A DNA stretch of 64,000 nt from DASTFY01 sp963769115 (GTDB taxonomy: Bacteria; Actinomycetota; Acidimicrobiia; Acidimicrobiales; Ilumatobacteraceae), in NCBI GenBank assembly GCA_963769115.1, contig CAVYKN010000010.1, positions 248,001 to 312,000 on the forward strand, read 5' to 3'. Both the position numbers and the translations under genes were made by a program. How positions within the stretch are numbered: the first letter of the stretch is position 1; each line of letters opens with the position of its first letter. The notes under the pieces are model-generated. The model made no database searches. It saw only the letters and a program-made list of their open reading frames with translations, and had not been told where the DNA came from. Below are positions 8,502 through 19,326 of this stretch, piece after piece.

Positions 8502-10250
8502 CGGGACGTCCGACCAGCATGCGCACGGACCAGTGCGGCACCCTGCGGGCCGTCGACGCCGGCCGCACCGTCAGCCTCTGCGGATGGGTGGCCCGCCGGC
8601 GGGAGCACGGCGAGCACCTGGCGTTCCTGGACCTCCGGGACCACACCGGCGTCGTGCAGTGCGTCGTCAACCGGTCCGTCGACGTGCGCAACGAGTACGT
8701 CGTGCGGATCACCGGCACCGTCCGGCCCCGGCCCGAGGGCACCGTGAACCCGAACCTGCCCACCGGCGAGATCGAGGTGGGCGACTGCGAGATCGAGGTG
8801 CTGTCGACGGCGGAGTCGCCGCCGTTCCCGATCGACTCCCGGGCCGACGACGTCGACGAGACGGTCCGCCTGCGCCACCGCTACCTCGATCTGCGGCGCG
8901 AGCGGATGCAGCGCAACCTGCGGCTCCGCGCCGCGGTCAACTCGGCCATCCGTGGGGCGATGGAGCGTCAGGGCTTCGTCGAGATCGAGACGCCGATGCT
9001 CGTGCCCTCCACCCCCGAGGGCGCTCGCGAGTTCCTCGTCCCGTCCCGCCAGTCGCCGGGCTCGTTCTACGCGCTGCCCCAGTCGCCGCAGCTGTTCAAG
9101 CAGCTGCTCATGGTCGCCGGCGTGGACCGCTACTTCCAGATCGCCCGCTGCCTGCGCGACGAGGACCTGCGGGCCGACCGGCAGTACGAGTTCATGCAGC
9201 TCGACGCCGAGATGAGCTTCGTGGACCAGGACGACGTGCTGGCCGCCATCAGCGAGGCGGTGCTCGACGCCGCCGAGGCCGCCACCGGCGAGCGGCCGGC
9301 CGAGATCCCCCGCATCACCTGGCACGAGGCCATGGACCGCTACGGCGTGGACAAGCCCGACCTCCGCTTCGGCATGGAGCTGGTGGAGCTCACGGACGTG
9401 TTCGCCTCCACCGAGTTCAAGGCCTTCGCCGGTGCCGGCTCCATCAAGGGCATTCGCCTGGCGGGCGGCGCCGAGGAGTACGGCCGCAACAAGCTGGACG
9501 GCCTCACGGACCGGGCGAAGCAGCTCGGCGCCAAGGGCCTCGTCTGGTTCAAGGTCGCCGAGGAGGGCTCGCTCGAAGGGCCCGTCACGAAGTTCCTGAC
9601 CGACGCCGAGCAGGCCGCCCTGTCGAGCACCATCGACGCCGAGCCCGGCGACCTGCTGCTGATCGTGGCCGACGAGTGGATGACCACGTGCGAGGTGCTC
9701 GGCCAGCTCCGCAACGACCTCGCCCGGCCCGCCCGTGCACGAGGGCCCGTACCGCTACGTCTGGGTGGTCGACTTCCCGCTCTTCGTCGGCATCGACGCC
9801 ACGAGCGGTCGCCCCAAGCCCGGACACCACCCCTTCACCCGAGTGCATCCGGACGACATCGACAAGCTGGAGTCGGACCCGCTGTCCGTGCGCAGCCGTG
9901 CCTACGACCTCGTGCTCAACGGATGGGAGCTGGGATCAGGCTCGATCCGGATCCACGAGCCCGAGCTGCAGCAGCGCATCTTCGGCCTCCTGGGCATCAC
10001 CCCGGAGGAGGCCGACCGGCGCTTCGGCTTCTTCCTCAGCCCGTTCCGCTACGGCGCCCCGCCCCACGGCGGGTTCGCGTTCGGCATCGACCGCCTCGTG
10101 GCCATCCTGGCCGGTGAGGAGAACATCCGCGAGGTCATCGCCTTCCCCAAGCCGCAGTCGGGGACCGACCCCATGACCGGCGCGCCTACCCCCGTCGACG
10201 GTGCGCAGCTCGCCGAGTTGGGCCTGCGCGCCCTGCCGCCGACGAGCTGA
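8498..10250 (+). CDS. aspS: Aspartate--tRNA ligase, probably Asp/Asn type (one frameshift)
   Basis: Charges tRNA-Asp. It has an N-terminal OB fold (VSLCGWVARRREHGEHLAFLDLRD), a class II core with FVEIETPMLVPSTPEGAREFLVPSR and FKQLLMVAGVDRYFQIARCLRDEDLRADR (motif 2), the bacterial GAD insertion, and motif 3 GFAFGIDRLVAILAGEENIREVIAFPK. One surplus base near 9732 separates ...GQLRNDLARP from VHEGPYRYVWV; corrected length is about 584 residues, normal for the bacterial type. The His in RRREHG aligns with the position that is His in non-discriminating enzymes (Leu in E. coli), so it may also mischarge tRNA-Asn for GatCAB; this is inference. The ATG at 8498 overlaps the hisS stop. Confidence 0.93.
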
Positions 10251-10261
10251 CGGCAGGGCGC
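10228..10261 (+). terminator. Inverted repeat across the aspS stop codon
   Basis: GCGCCCTGCCG (10228-10238) pairs perfectly with CGGCAGGGCGC (10251-10261) around a 12-nt loop that contains the aspS TGA. There is no T-run after it, so if it ends transcription it is not a canonical intrinsic terminator. It lies between the convergent aspS and protease genes. Confidence 0.5.
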
Positions 10262-10297
10262 CGGCCCGTTCCCCCGGGACCGGATGGGGCGAGGCGA

Positions 10298-12031
10298 TCA
10301 GCGAACGGCGCCCAGCGCGTTCACGATGCCGTGGCCGTAGAACCCGTTCTTCCAGGCCGGGCCCTCGCAGAATGCGGTGAAGGTCGGGATCCCGACCCTC
10401 GTCGATGTAGTCGACCAGCGGCGGGTTCGGGCAAGGCGTGTCGATGGCCGTCTTGCGCATCACCTTCTCGACCTCGCCCGGGTCGAGGGTGAGGCCGCCG
10501 TGGGCCGTTATCCCGCCTGCCGTGGGCGCTGACCACCAGAGCGGCCACACCGGCCGCGTGCGGTGCCGCCATCGACGTGCCCTGCAGGTACTGCCAGTAG
10601 GTGCAGGTGTCGGCGGTGGCGCCCTTGCAGTCGGCGATGACGAACGGATCGAGCGGTTGCCCGGTCGTTGGTGTCCACGAAGCCCTCGGTCATGGCGACG
10701 ACGAACGGGTACGGAGCGAGGATGAGGTTCTCCGGCACCCGGTGCTGCGGCGTGCCGAAGAAGTCGCGGAAGTAACCGCCCGGCGCGGAGAAGTCCGTCT
10801 GCTCGCGTCCCGTAGTTGGAGTAGTCCGCCTTTCTTCCGCTCGGCCCGAGGGCGCTCACGGACACGACGCCTTCGGCCTCGGTCGGCATGTCGAGGCAGC
10901 TGTTGTCGACGTGCCGGGTCCGCTCCGTGCCCGACCGGGTAGTCGGGGCTGGTGGCGTCGAACGTCGGGATTGCCCAGGTCCGTGTGGCTCGTTGCCCAG
11001 CGCCGCCACCAGGGTGACGCCGTGCCGGCGGGCGAAGCGCACCGCCCGCTGCGTGGCCTCGATGATCGTGCGTTGCTCGGCCTGCTCGCTGCGGCTGAGT
11101 CGGCGGGGTTGGCCGCGCAGTTGTAGAGCCACGGATCGATGTAGAAGCTCATGTTGACGACGTCGATCCCGTTGCGCCCGGCGTAGGTCAGAGCGTCGAC
11201 GGTGGCGGCGAGGAAGAAGAAGCCGGAGTCCTGCCCGGCCCGCAGGTTGACCAGCGTGACGTTGGGGGCGACGCCGCCGATGCCGAGGCCGTTGAGCGGG
11301 GAGCCGATCGTCCCGGCGACGTGCGTGCCGTGCCCGTTCTCGTCGACGTCGGCCGCGTCCTCGCAGGAGCCGTCAGGATCATCGGCGCAGGCCCCGTCGA
11401 TGTCCTCGATGTCGGTGGTGAAGTTGCGGCTCAACGCGGCGTTGAAGTTGGGGGCGATGTCGGGATGGCTGCCATCGACCCCGGTGTCGATGATCCCGAC
11501 GAGCACGCCCTTCCGGCCGGGGTTCACCTTGTAGGAGCCCTGCGGCGTGGCCTTGATCATCCGCATGTCCCACTGCAGGTCGGCGAGGGGCTCGGCGCCG
11601 GGAGCGGCCGCCGTCCGCGCCGCCGGCCGTGCCGCGGCGCGCTCCTCGGTCACCTTCTCGATGTCCTCCCAGCGGTTCTTGCGGCCGTTCTCGGGCGCCT
11701 GGCCGATGGCCCGGTTCTCGGCCACGCCGGTGACGGCCGTGTTGGCGCTCACTGCAGCGGCGAAGCCCTCGGCGGGCGCCTCCACCGTGAGCAGCCCGAC
11801 GTCGGTGTTGACGGCAGTCACCTGCCCGCCGGCGGCGACGACCGCCGCCTGGGCCGCGGCCACCGAGGCCTCGTTCGTGGCGAGCACCACGTACTCCTTG
11901 CGCTCGGCCTCCTGGGTGCCGGCCGCCGGGACCTGGCCCCGAGCGGCGGCCGGAGAGGCTGGCGCGGCCAGGGCGAGCGAGGCGAGGACGAGCGTCCCCG
12001 CCAGCGCGGTCGTGCGGGTGCGAGTGGACAT
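10298..12031 (-). pseudogene. Secreted S8 (subtilisin-like) serine protease, multiply frameshifted
   Basis: The N-terminus is a Sec signal peptide (MSTRTRTTALAGTLVLASLALA, cleaved near AAA-RG), then an I9-like propeptide (KEYVVLATNEASVAAAQ) and a subtilase domain. Asp is in VGIIDTGVDGSHPDIAP and His in ENGHGTHVAGTIGS, both in the intact first 310 codons. Between about 11095 and 10500 the frame changes at least six times, yet the pieces remain recognisable: RTIIEATQRAVRFARRHGV, RHVDNSCLDMPTEAEGVVSV, PENLILAPYPFVVAMTEG, and the catalytic Ser in QGTSMAAPHAAGVAALV. The last piece reads WKNGFYGHGIVNALGAVR before the stop at 10298. Whether this is a decaying gene or sequence error cannot be told here; the absence of nonsense or missense decay favours error. 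GGAAGGA precedes the ATG. Confidence 0.85.
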
Positions 12032-12109
12032 GCGCGGTTCCTTCCGCCGGGAGCAGAGTCGGGGGCACGGTAGTACCGGGAATCGTCCGGCGGGAAGGAC
12101 CGTTCCGGA

Positions 12110-12123
12110 CGAAACCGGTTTCG
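12110..12123. promoter_or_regulatory. 14-bp perfect palindrome between divergent protease and rarA
   Basis: CGAAACCGGTTTCG is a perfect palindrome in the 140-bp region between the divergent protease and rarA, about 37 bp upstream of the putative rarA -10 box (TACCGT, 12160-12165). It could be an operator; no regulator is identified. Confidence 0.35.
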
Positions 12124-12172
12124 GTACGGCCGGTTCGCGCCCAGCGTGGTCACCGGCGGTACCGTGCCGCGG

Positions 12173-13522
12173 TTGCCCGAGGACCTGTTCAGCTCCGCGG
12201 TCGAGGAACGCCTCCGCCGGCAGTCCCCCCTGGCGGCGCGCCTGCGGCCCCGCACGCTGGACGAGATCGTCGGCCAGGAGGAGCTCGTGGGTCCGGGCCG
12301 GCCGCTGCGCGCGCTCGTGGAGACCGATCGCCTCTCCTCGGCCATCTTCTGGGGGCCGCCGGGGACGGGGAAGACCACGCTGGCCCAGGTCGTGGCGGCC
12401 ACGACGAGCCGGGCCTTCGAACAGCTCTCCGCCGTGTCGGCCTCGGTCAAGGACGTGCGGGAGATCATCGAGCGGGCGCGGGCCCGGCTCGGCGAGCGTG
12501 ACCAGCGCACGATCCTCTTCCTCGACGAGATCCACCGCTTCAACAAGGCGCAGCAGGACGCGCTGCTGCCGAGCGTCGAGGACGGGCTCATCACGCTCAT
12601 CGGCGCCACCACCGAGAACCCGTTCTTCGAGGTCAACCCGCCGCTGCGCAGCCGCTCGACCCTCTTCCGGCTGGAACCCCTCGACCCCGCCGCCCTGCGC
12701 GTGCTGGCCGAGCGGGGCCTGGAGGCCGAGGGCGCCACGGCCGCGGAGGGAGCGCTCGATCCCCTCGTCGACCGGTCGGCCGGCGACGGGCGGCAGGTGC
12801 TGACGTCCCTGGAGGTGGCCGTCGCGCTGGCCGTGGAGCGGCGGGGATCCCCGGCGGTCATCACCGTGGAAGACGTCACCGACGCGCTCGGCGTGTCCGC
12901 GCTCCGCTACGGCCGGGACGACCACTACGACGTCATCTCCGCCTTCATCAAGTCCATCCGGGGCTCCGATCCCGATGCCGCCCTCTACTGGCTGGCCCGG
13001 ATGCTGGAGTCCGGCGAGGACGCCCGGTTCATCGCCCGCCGCCTCGTCATCCTGGCCAGCGAGGACGTGGGCATGGCCGACCCGCAGGCGCTGCTGGTGG
13101 CGGTGGCCGCCGCACAGGCCGTCGAGCACGTCGGGCTGCCGGAGGCCCAGCTCAACCTGGCTCAGGCCGTCGTCCACCTGGCCACGGCGCCGAAGAGCAA
13201 CCGCTCCGCGCTGGCGATCTGGCGCGCCCGGGAGGACGTGCGGACCGGCCGGCTGGGGGAGGTGCCGGCACACCTGCGGGACAGCCACTACCGCGGTGCG
13301 GCCAGCCTCGGCCACGGCGAGGGGTACGTGTACCCGCACGACGACCCGCGGGGATGGGTGCCGCAGCGCTACCGCCCGCCGGACCTCGATGACCGTTCGT
13401 ACTACGAGCCCAGCGACCACGGGGACGAGGCCGAGGTCGCCCGCCGCCAAGCCCAGCGATCGGAAGGGCGAGCGGAGGGGCGGTCGAAGGAGCGCGACCG
13501 TTCCCGCCCGGACGAGGGATGA
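12173..13522 (+). CDS. rarA: Replication-associated recombination protein RarA (MgsA), AAA+ ATPase
   Basis: AAA+ clamp-loader-like ATPase that acts at stalled replication forks. Walker A is WGPPGTGKTTLA, Walker B FLDEIHRFNKAQQDALLP, sensor 1 LIGATTENPFFEVN, and the Arg finger lies in PPLRSRS. The C-terminal tetramerisation region follows (YDVISAFIKSIRGSDPDAALYWLARML), ending in a charged tail of about 45 residues. Three starts are possible in frame: GTG 12146, GTG 12164 and TTG 12173. I prefer the TTG because a TACCGT -10-like box (12160-12165) lies 7 nt before it and homologues begin close to PEDLF. It is upstream of alaS, as in many Actinobacteria. Confidence 0.93.
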   Translation: MPEDLFSSAVEERLRRQSPLAARLRPRTLDEIVGQEELVGPGRPLRALVETDRLSSAIFWGPPGTGKTTLAQVVAATTSRAFEQLSAVSASVKDVREIIERARARLGERDQRTILFLDEIHRFNKAQQDALLPSVEDGLITLIGATTENPFFEVNPPLRSRSTLFRLEPLDPAALRVLAERGLEAEGATAAEGALDPLVDRSAGDGRQVLTSLEVAVALAVERRGSPAVITVEDVTDALGVSALRYGRDDHYDVISAFIKSIRGSDPDAALYWLARMLESGEDARFIARRLVILASEDVGMADPQALLVAVAAAQAVEHVGLPEAQLNLAQAVVHLATAPKSNRSALAIWRAREDVRTGRLGEVPAHLRDSHYRGAASLGHGEGYVYPHDDPRGWVPQRYRPPDLDDRSYYEPSDHGDEAEVARRQAQRSEGRAEGRSKERDRSRPDEG

Positions 13523-13618
13523 GAGGTACGGTCGGGACGTGACCGCGTGTGCGTTGGCCATCGTCCTCGAGACGACGGTGCCGCGGCGCGAGGGAGGTCC
13601 CGACATGGCGGTGCTCCG

Positions 13619-14081
13619 ATGATCACGCGGGTGACGTGGTTCGTGGCCGGCGCGGCCGGCGGGAGCGGCGGGAGCCACCTACACGCGGCGCAAGGTGAAG
13701 CGGGTGGCCGACCAGCTCACGCCGGCGAACGTGGCCCGCTCCATGGCCGACCGGACGAAGGCCCGCGGACGGGACGTCGTCGACGCGCTGCGCGGCGCGA
13801 CGACCGGCGATACGTGTCCAGGAGGGTGAGCTGCCAGCCGAGATCGAGGGCGCCGGCCTGGCGCTCGGGGCAACGGCCCGGCGCAGATCATCGTGCTCTC
13901 CGACGTGCGGCAGCTCGAGCAGCTCGCCCGGGCGGCCACGCGGCCCCAGCGGGCGGCGCGTGTGTCGGCCGAGCACCCGTCGGTCGAGCACCGCCCCGCC
14001 GACCGCCCGTCGGGGCGGCTGCCGGCGCCGCTCCCGCCGCTGAGCGGAACCCAGCCGGGAGGGCCGAACCCCCGCCGATAG
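13619..14081 (+). CDS. Small membrane-anchored hypothetical protein upstream of alaS (frameshifted)
   Basis: Not detectable as one frame, but joining three frames gives a continuous protein of about 150 residues. It has a short hydrophobic N-terminal segment (ITRVTWFVAGAAGG), then the basic stretch TYTRRKVKRVADQLTP and ANVARSMADRTKARGRDVVDALR, then VQEGELPAEIEGAGLALG, PAQIIVLSDVRQLEQLARAA and a Pro/Arg-rich end (stop 14079-14081). Shifts fall near 13665, 13790 and 13875. Streptomyces-type genomes carry a DUF6167 protein with the same TM-plus-RRKVKR layout in this slot between rarA and alaS, so I infer a relative. Function is unknown. Confidence 0.55.
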
Positions 14082-14093
14082 GCTCAGAGGTCC

Positions 14094-16746
14094 ATGCCCG
14101 CCGCCCCGCACCGCCAACGAGCTGCGCCGGTCCTTCACGGGCTTCTTCGCGGACCGCGACCACACGGTCGTGCCGTCGGCCAGCCTGATCCCGCACGATC
14201 CGACGGTGCTGTTCACGGTGGCCGGGATGGTGCCGTTCAAGCCGTACTTCACCGGCGACGAGGCGGCCCCGTTCAAGCGGGCCACCGACGTGCAGAAGTG
14301 CGCGAGGGCGGGCGGCAAGCACAACGACCTCGACGACGTCGGCCGCACGAGGCGCCACACCGTCTTCTTCGAGATGATGGGCAACTTCAGCTTCGGGGAC
14401 TACTTCAAGGAGAAGGCCATCCCCTGGTCGTGGGAGTACGTCACCGAGCACCTCGGGTTCGACGGTGACCGGCTGTGGATCACCGTGCACACCTCGGACG
14501 ACGAGGCCGAGGAGATCTGGCACGACGCCGTCGGCGTGCCCATGGAGCGCATCCAGCGCCTCGGCGACGCCGACAACTTCTGGCAGATGGGCGACACCGG
14601 CCCCTGCGGGCCCTGCTCGGAGCTGCACATCGACCGCGGCGCCGAGTACGGACCGGACGGCGGCCCGCTGGCCGACCCCGCCGGCGAGCGCTTCATGGAG
14701 TTCTGGAACCTGGTCTTCATGCAGTTCGACCAGGCGGCCGACGGCACCCGCACCCCGCTGCCCCGTCCCTCGATCGACACGGGCGCCGGGCTGGAGCGGA
14801 TCCTCACCCTCGTGCAGGGAGTCGACTCCGTGTGGGACACCGACGTCCTGCGGCCCATCATCGAGGTTGCGTCGTCACTGACCGGTCACGCGTACGGGCG
14901 GGACGAGCGGACCGACATCAGCCTGCGCATCCTGGCCGAGCACGCCCGCTCGGGCACCATGCTCGTCAACGACGGCGTGTTCCCGTCCAACGAGGACCGG
15001 GGCTACGTGCTGCGGCGCATCCTGCGCCGGGCCGTGCGCCACGCGTTCCTGCTGGGCGCCGAGAAGCTGGTCCTGCCCGGCCTGGTCGAGGAGTCCATCG
15101 CCATCATGGGCGACGCCTACCCCGACGTGGTCAAGAACCGGGACTTCATCTCCGGCGTGATCACCCGGGAGGAGGAGCGCTTCCGCCAGACGCTGCGCAC
15201 CGGTCTGGTCATCCTGGAGGACGAGCTCTCCGCGGGTGCCACGGTCCTGCCCGGCGCGGCGGCGTTCAAGCTGCACGACACGTTCGGCTTCCCGCTCGAG
15301 GTGACCACCGAGATCACGGCCGAGCGCGGGGTCACGGTCGACGTCGAGGGCTTCAACGTCGAGATGGCCGAGCAGCGCCGGCGGGCCAAGGACGCCCGGA
15401 AGGCCACCGGCGCCGACGACGACCGGATCGACCGCTACCGCGAGCTCGTCGAGCAGTTCGGCACCACCGAGTTCTTCGGAGACGGTGAGGACGAGGGCGA
15501 CGTGCGCGTCCTGGCCGTCGTGCCCGTCGCGGACGGCGAGGGCCGGACTCGGCGACGGGGTCGTCGAGATCTTCACCGACCGCACGCCGTTCTACGCCGA
15601 GTCGGGCGGGCAGGTGGGCGACACCGGGACCATCACGACCGAGACCGGCCGCGCCGGGTGCACCGACACGACCTACGCTCTGCCCGGCCTCCGCCGCCAC
15701 GTGGCGGTGCTCGAGGAGGGCGACGATCACGTCCGGCCAGGAGGCGCACGCCGCCATCGACAGCGAGCGGCGCCGGGCCATCCGCCGCAACCACACGGCC
15801 ACCCACGTCCTGCACTGGGCGCTGCGCAAGGTGCTCGGCGAGCACGTGAAGCAGGCCGGCTCCCTCGTCGCGCCCGACCGGCTCCGCTTCGACTTCAGCC
15901 ACTACGCCGCCGTCACGCCCGACGAGATCGAGCAGATCGAGGCGCTCTCCAACGAGGAGGTGCTGGCCAACGACCGGGTCCGCGCCTACGAGACGACGAA
16001 GGCCGAAGCCGAGGCCATGGGGGCCATCGCCTTCTTCGGGGACAAGTACGGCGACGTCGTGCGCGTCCTGGAGGCCGGCCGCAACAGCCTGGAGCTGTGC
16101 GGTGGCACGCACGTCCGCGCGCTCGGCGACATCGGCACGATCAAGGTCGTGAGCGAGGGCTCCATCGGCTCCAACCTCCGCCGGATCGAAGCGGTCACCG
16201 GGATGGCCAGCGTCGAGCTGCTCCAGCGGGACGAGCGGGAGCTGGCCGAGGCCGCCACGCTCCTGTCGACGACGCCCGCGGCCGCTCGTCGAGGGTGTGC
16301 GCCGCAAGCTGGACGAGAACAAGGCGCTCCAGGACGAGCTCCGGGCGCTGCGGGCCCGCGCCGCGGCCGGCCGGGCGGCGGAGCTGGCCGCCGGCGGCAC
16401 GGACGGCCTGGTCGTCGCCCGGGTGGACGATCTTCCTCCGGGTGATCTTCGTGACCTCGCCATCGCCGTGCGCAACCAGTCGGGCGTGCGGGCCGTCGTG
16501 CTCGGCGGCCGCAGCGACACCGGTGGCGCGTCGCTCGTCGCCGCGCTCTCCAGCGGCGTCGGCGGCCAGGCGGCCGACGCTCCTGAAGGAGGCGGCCGTG
16601 CCGTCAAGGGCGGCGGCGGCGGCAAGGGCGACGTGGCCGTCGCCGGTGGCAAGGACCCCGGCGGCGTCGACGAGGCCCTGACCATCGCCGCCGGCGCGGC
16701 CCGCGGCCTGCTCGACAGCGCCGGCGACGCCGCACCGGCCGGCTGA
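14094..16746 (+). CDS. alaS: Alanine--tRNA ligase (several frameshifts)
   Basis: Charges and edits tRNA-Ala. The recognisable order is ANELRRSFTGFFADRDHTVVPSASLIP, the catalytic core GMVPFKPYF...FFEMMGNFSFGDYFK, GCCGPC-type PCGPCSELHIDRG, then the editing domain with the zinc motif HTATH (HxxxH) and CGGTHV, and the C-Ala region GGGGGKGDVAVAGGKDPGG. Single surplus bases are needed near 14103, 15550, 15728 and 16285, plus a compensating pair near 16580-16610. Corrected length is about 880 residues, the family norm. Essentiality and intact motifs argue for sequence error. The ATG at 14094 is preceded by TAGGCT (14079-14084), a probable -10 box. Confidence 0.93.
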
Positions 16747-16760
16747 GGTCGGCTCGGACC

Positions 16761-17256
16761 GTGCGGGTCCTGGCCCTCGACCTCGGCACCAAGCGGATCG
16801 GGGTGGCGGTCAGCGACCGCAGCGGCACGATCGCCACCCCGCTCACGGTGCTCACCCGCAGCGGCCGGACGGCGGACGACCACGCCCGCATCGCCGCCCT
16901 CGTCGCGGAGGAGGAGGCCGAGCGCGTCGTCGTCGGCCTGCCGCTCTCGCTCGACGGCCGCTCGGGCCCGGCGGCCAGGGCGGCCCAGGCCGAGACCGAC
17001 CTCCTGGCCGCCGCGCTGCCGGTCCCGGTCGAGTCCTTCGACGAGCGTCTGACCACGGTGACCGCCGAGCGCGCGCTGATGGAGGCCGGCATGCGCAGCG
17101 GAGGGGCGGCGCCGCGTCGTCGACAAGGTGGCGGCCGCGGTGATCCTGCAGGCCTGGCTGGACCGCCGGGCCGGGCCACCTGAGCGTTCTGGTCAGAGAT
17201 CCAGACCGCCGAGCGCGCGATCCGATGACCAGAACGGCAGGGGGGCGAGCCGGTAG
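16761..17256 (+). CDS. ruvX: Putative pre-16S rRNA nuclease YqgF/RuvX (one frameshift)
   Basis: RNase H-fold nuclease involved in 16S rRNA 5'-end maturation, formerly called Holliday-junction resolvase RuvX. VLALDLGTKRIGVAVSD carries the first catalytic Asp, VVVGLPLSLDGRSGP the second conserved block with E/D positions, and VESFDERLTTVTAERAL the third. A surplus base near 17108 takes the frame from MRSGG to VVDKVAAAVILQAWLDRR, the correct C-terminus; the shifted reading then runs to a TAG at 17254-17256. Without correction translation would stop at 17183 with an unrelated tail. It lies between alaS and mltG, its standard position. Confidence 0.88.
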
Positions 17257-17271
17257 CGTTCGGTCCCGACT

Positions 17272-18433
17272 GTGAGCCGCACCGACCTGACGATCACCGA
17301 TTGGCGCCGCGACCCCTGGGACGAACCGGAGGATCTCGAGCCCGAGGAGATGGAGCCGCTTCCGCCCGAGCGCAAGGGCGGGCGGCGCCTCGGTCTGGCG
17401 CTCCTCGGGCTCCTGGTCGTGATGGCCCTCCTGGCCGGGATGGCCGGCCGGTGGACGCTGCAGCAGGTGGCGCCGCCCGGCGAGCCCGGCGATCCGGTCA
17501 ACTTCACGATCAACGAGGGCGACACGCTGTCCTCCGTGGCCGACCGCCTCCAGACCGAGGGGATCATCACCAACGCCCGGGTGTTCACCACCTACATCAA
17601 GTACAAGGGCGGCCTCGACCGGTGCAGCCGGGCTACTACACCCTGCGGCCCCGTGACGACATGGGCAACATCGTCAAGTCGCTCCGGACGTCCCCGACGC
17701 AGACGTTCACGCAACGTCACCTTCCCGGAGGGCTACGCGGTGGCCCGCATGGGCGCGCGGCTGGAGCGGGACGCGCCCGCGGCTCTCGGAGGACAAGTTC
17801 GTGGCCGCCGCCACGTCCGGCAAGATCCGCAGCGAGCTGGCACCGGGGGTCACCGATCTCGAGGGCCTCCTGTTCCCGGACACCTACCAGATCGGGGGCA
17901 GCGAGACCGAGGAGCAGATCGTCGGCCGGATGGCGGAGCAGATGACCCGCGTCGCCAACAGCGTCGGCATCCAGAAGGCGCCGTTGACCACCGGGCGCAC
18001 CCCGTACGAGATCCTGATCGTGGCGTCGATGATCGAGAAGGAGGCCAAGGTCGACGAGGACCGGGCGCTGATCGCCCGGGTCATCTACAACCGCCTCTTC
18101 GTCGGCACCCCGCTGCAGATCGACGCCACGCTGTACTACAAGCAGGACTCCGAGACCCCGTTCAGCGCGCTGCGCGACCTCGACACGCCGTACAACTCGT
18201 ACCTCCACCTGGGCCTCCCGCCGACGCCCATCACCAACCCGAGCAAGAAGTCGATCGAGGCGGCGCTCAACCCGGCGCCCAACCCGGACCCGGCGAGCTG
18301 CCCCGGCGGGGTCCCCTGCATCTGGCTGTTCTACGTGCTGGCCGACGCCGAGGGCCGCCACGCCTTCGCCACCAACTACGACGACCACCAGAGGAACGTG
18401 GAGAAGGCGCGGGCCGCGGGCCTGCTCGGGTGA
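17272..18433 (+). CDS. mltG: Endolytic murein transglycosylase MltG (three frameshifts)
   Basis: Membrane-anchored lytic transglycosylase that cuts nascent peptidoglycan strands. It has a cytosolic Glu/Asp-rich N-terminus, one transmembrane helix (LGLALLGLLVVMALLAGMAG, about residues 42-61), a LysM-like segment with INEGDTLSSVADRLQTEGII, and the YceG catalytic domain with LIVASMIEKEAKVDEDRALIARVIYNRL, whose first Glu is catalytic. Shifts lie near 17620 (one base missing), 17713 and 17777 (one extra each). The GTG at 17272 begins 15 bp after corrected ruvX. The stop overlaps the GTG of aroE. Confidence 0.9.
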
Positions 18434-19285
18434 CGGTCCTCCCGGCGGCGCGGCCCGTCGGAGGGAGCACACGGGTCGCCGGCATCATCGGCTGGCCCGT
18501 CCGCCACTCGCTCTCACCGGCCATGCACAACGCCGCCTTCGCGGCCTGCGGCCTGGACGTGGTCTACCTCGCCTTCCCCGTGCCCGCCGGCCAGGCCGGC
18601 GCCGCGCTCGGTGCGGGACGGCTGCTCGGGCCTGCTCGGGCTCTCGGTGACGATGCCCCACAAGACGGACGTGGCCGGCCTCGTCGATCGCCCGTCGTCC
18701 ACGGTCACCGCCCTGCAGGCCGCCAACACCGTCGTGTTCTCCGACGGGGCGCGACGGCGGGGGAGAGCACGGACGGCGGCGGGTTCGTCGACTCGCTCCG
18801 GCTCGACCACGACCTCGAGCCCCGCGGTCTGGCGGTCGCCGTGCTCGGCGCCGGCGGTGCGGCGCGGGCCGTCGTGCTCGCGCTGGCCGAGGCCGGCTGC
18901 CGGGAGGTGGTCGTCGTCAACCGCACCGCGGCCGCCGCGGAGACGGCCGCCGCGCTCGGCGCCGGGCATCGGCCGCGTGGGGCGGGCGGTGGACGTCGCG
19001 GCGCCGACCTGATCGTGCACGCCACGCCGCTCGGCATGGGGACGTCCGCCGACGCTGCCCATCGATCCCGCGCTGCTCCGGCCGGGCCAGATCGTGGCCG
19101 ACCTCGTGTACCACCCGCGCCGCACGCCGCTGCTGGCGGCCGCCGAGGAGCGGGGCTGCCGGACCGTCGACGGGCTGGGCATGCTCGTGCACCAGGGCGC
19201 GCGGCAGTTCACGCTCTGGACCGGCGTCGAGGCCCCGCGCGCCGTCATGCGGGCCGCCGCCGAGAATGCGCTCGACCGCACCTGA
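18430..19285 (+). CDS. aroE: Shikimate dehydrogenase (several frameshifts)
   Basis: Fourth step of the shikimate pathway: 3-dehydroshikimate + NADPH to shikimate. The N-terminus GIIGWPVRHSLSPAMHNAAF binds substrate, LSVTMPHKTDVAGLVD contains the catalytic Lys, LGAGGAARAVVLAL is the NADP-binding turn with VNRT at the strand end, and DLVYHPRRTPLL plus GLGMLVHQGA form the C-terminal lid. Five frame changes (near 18612, 18755, 18965, 19000, 19055) are needed; corrected length is about 285 residues. The GTG at 18430 overlaps the mltG stop. It is the densest shift cluster of any enzyme here after the S8 protease. Confidence 0.88.
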
Positions 19286-19326
19286 CGGGGCGCGTCATCA
19301 CCGGTCCCGGCGGACGTCTCGATGGT

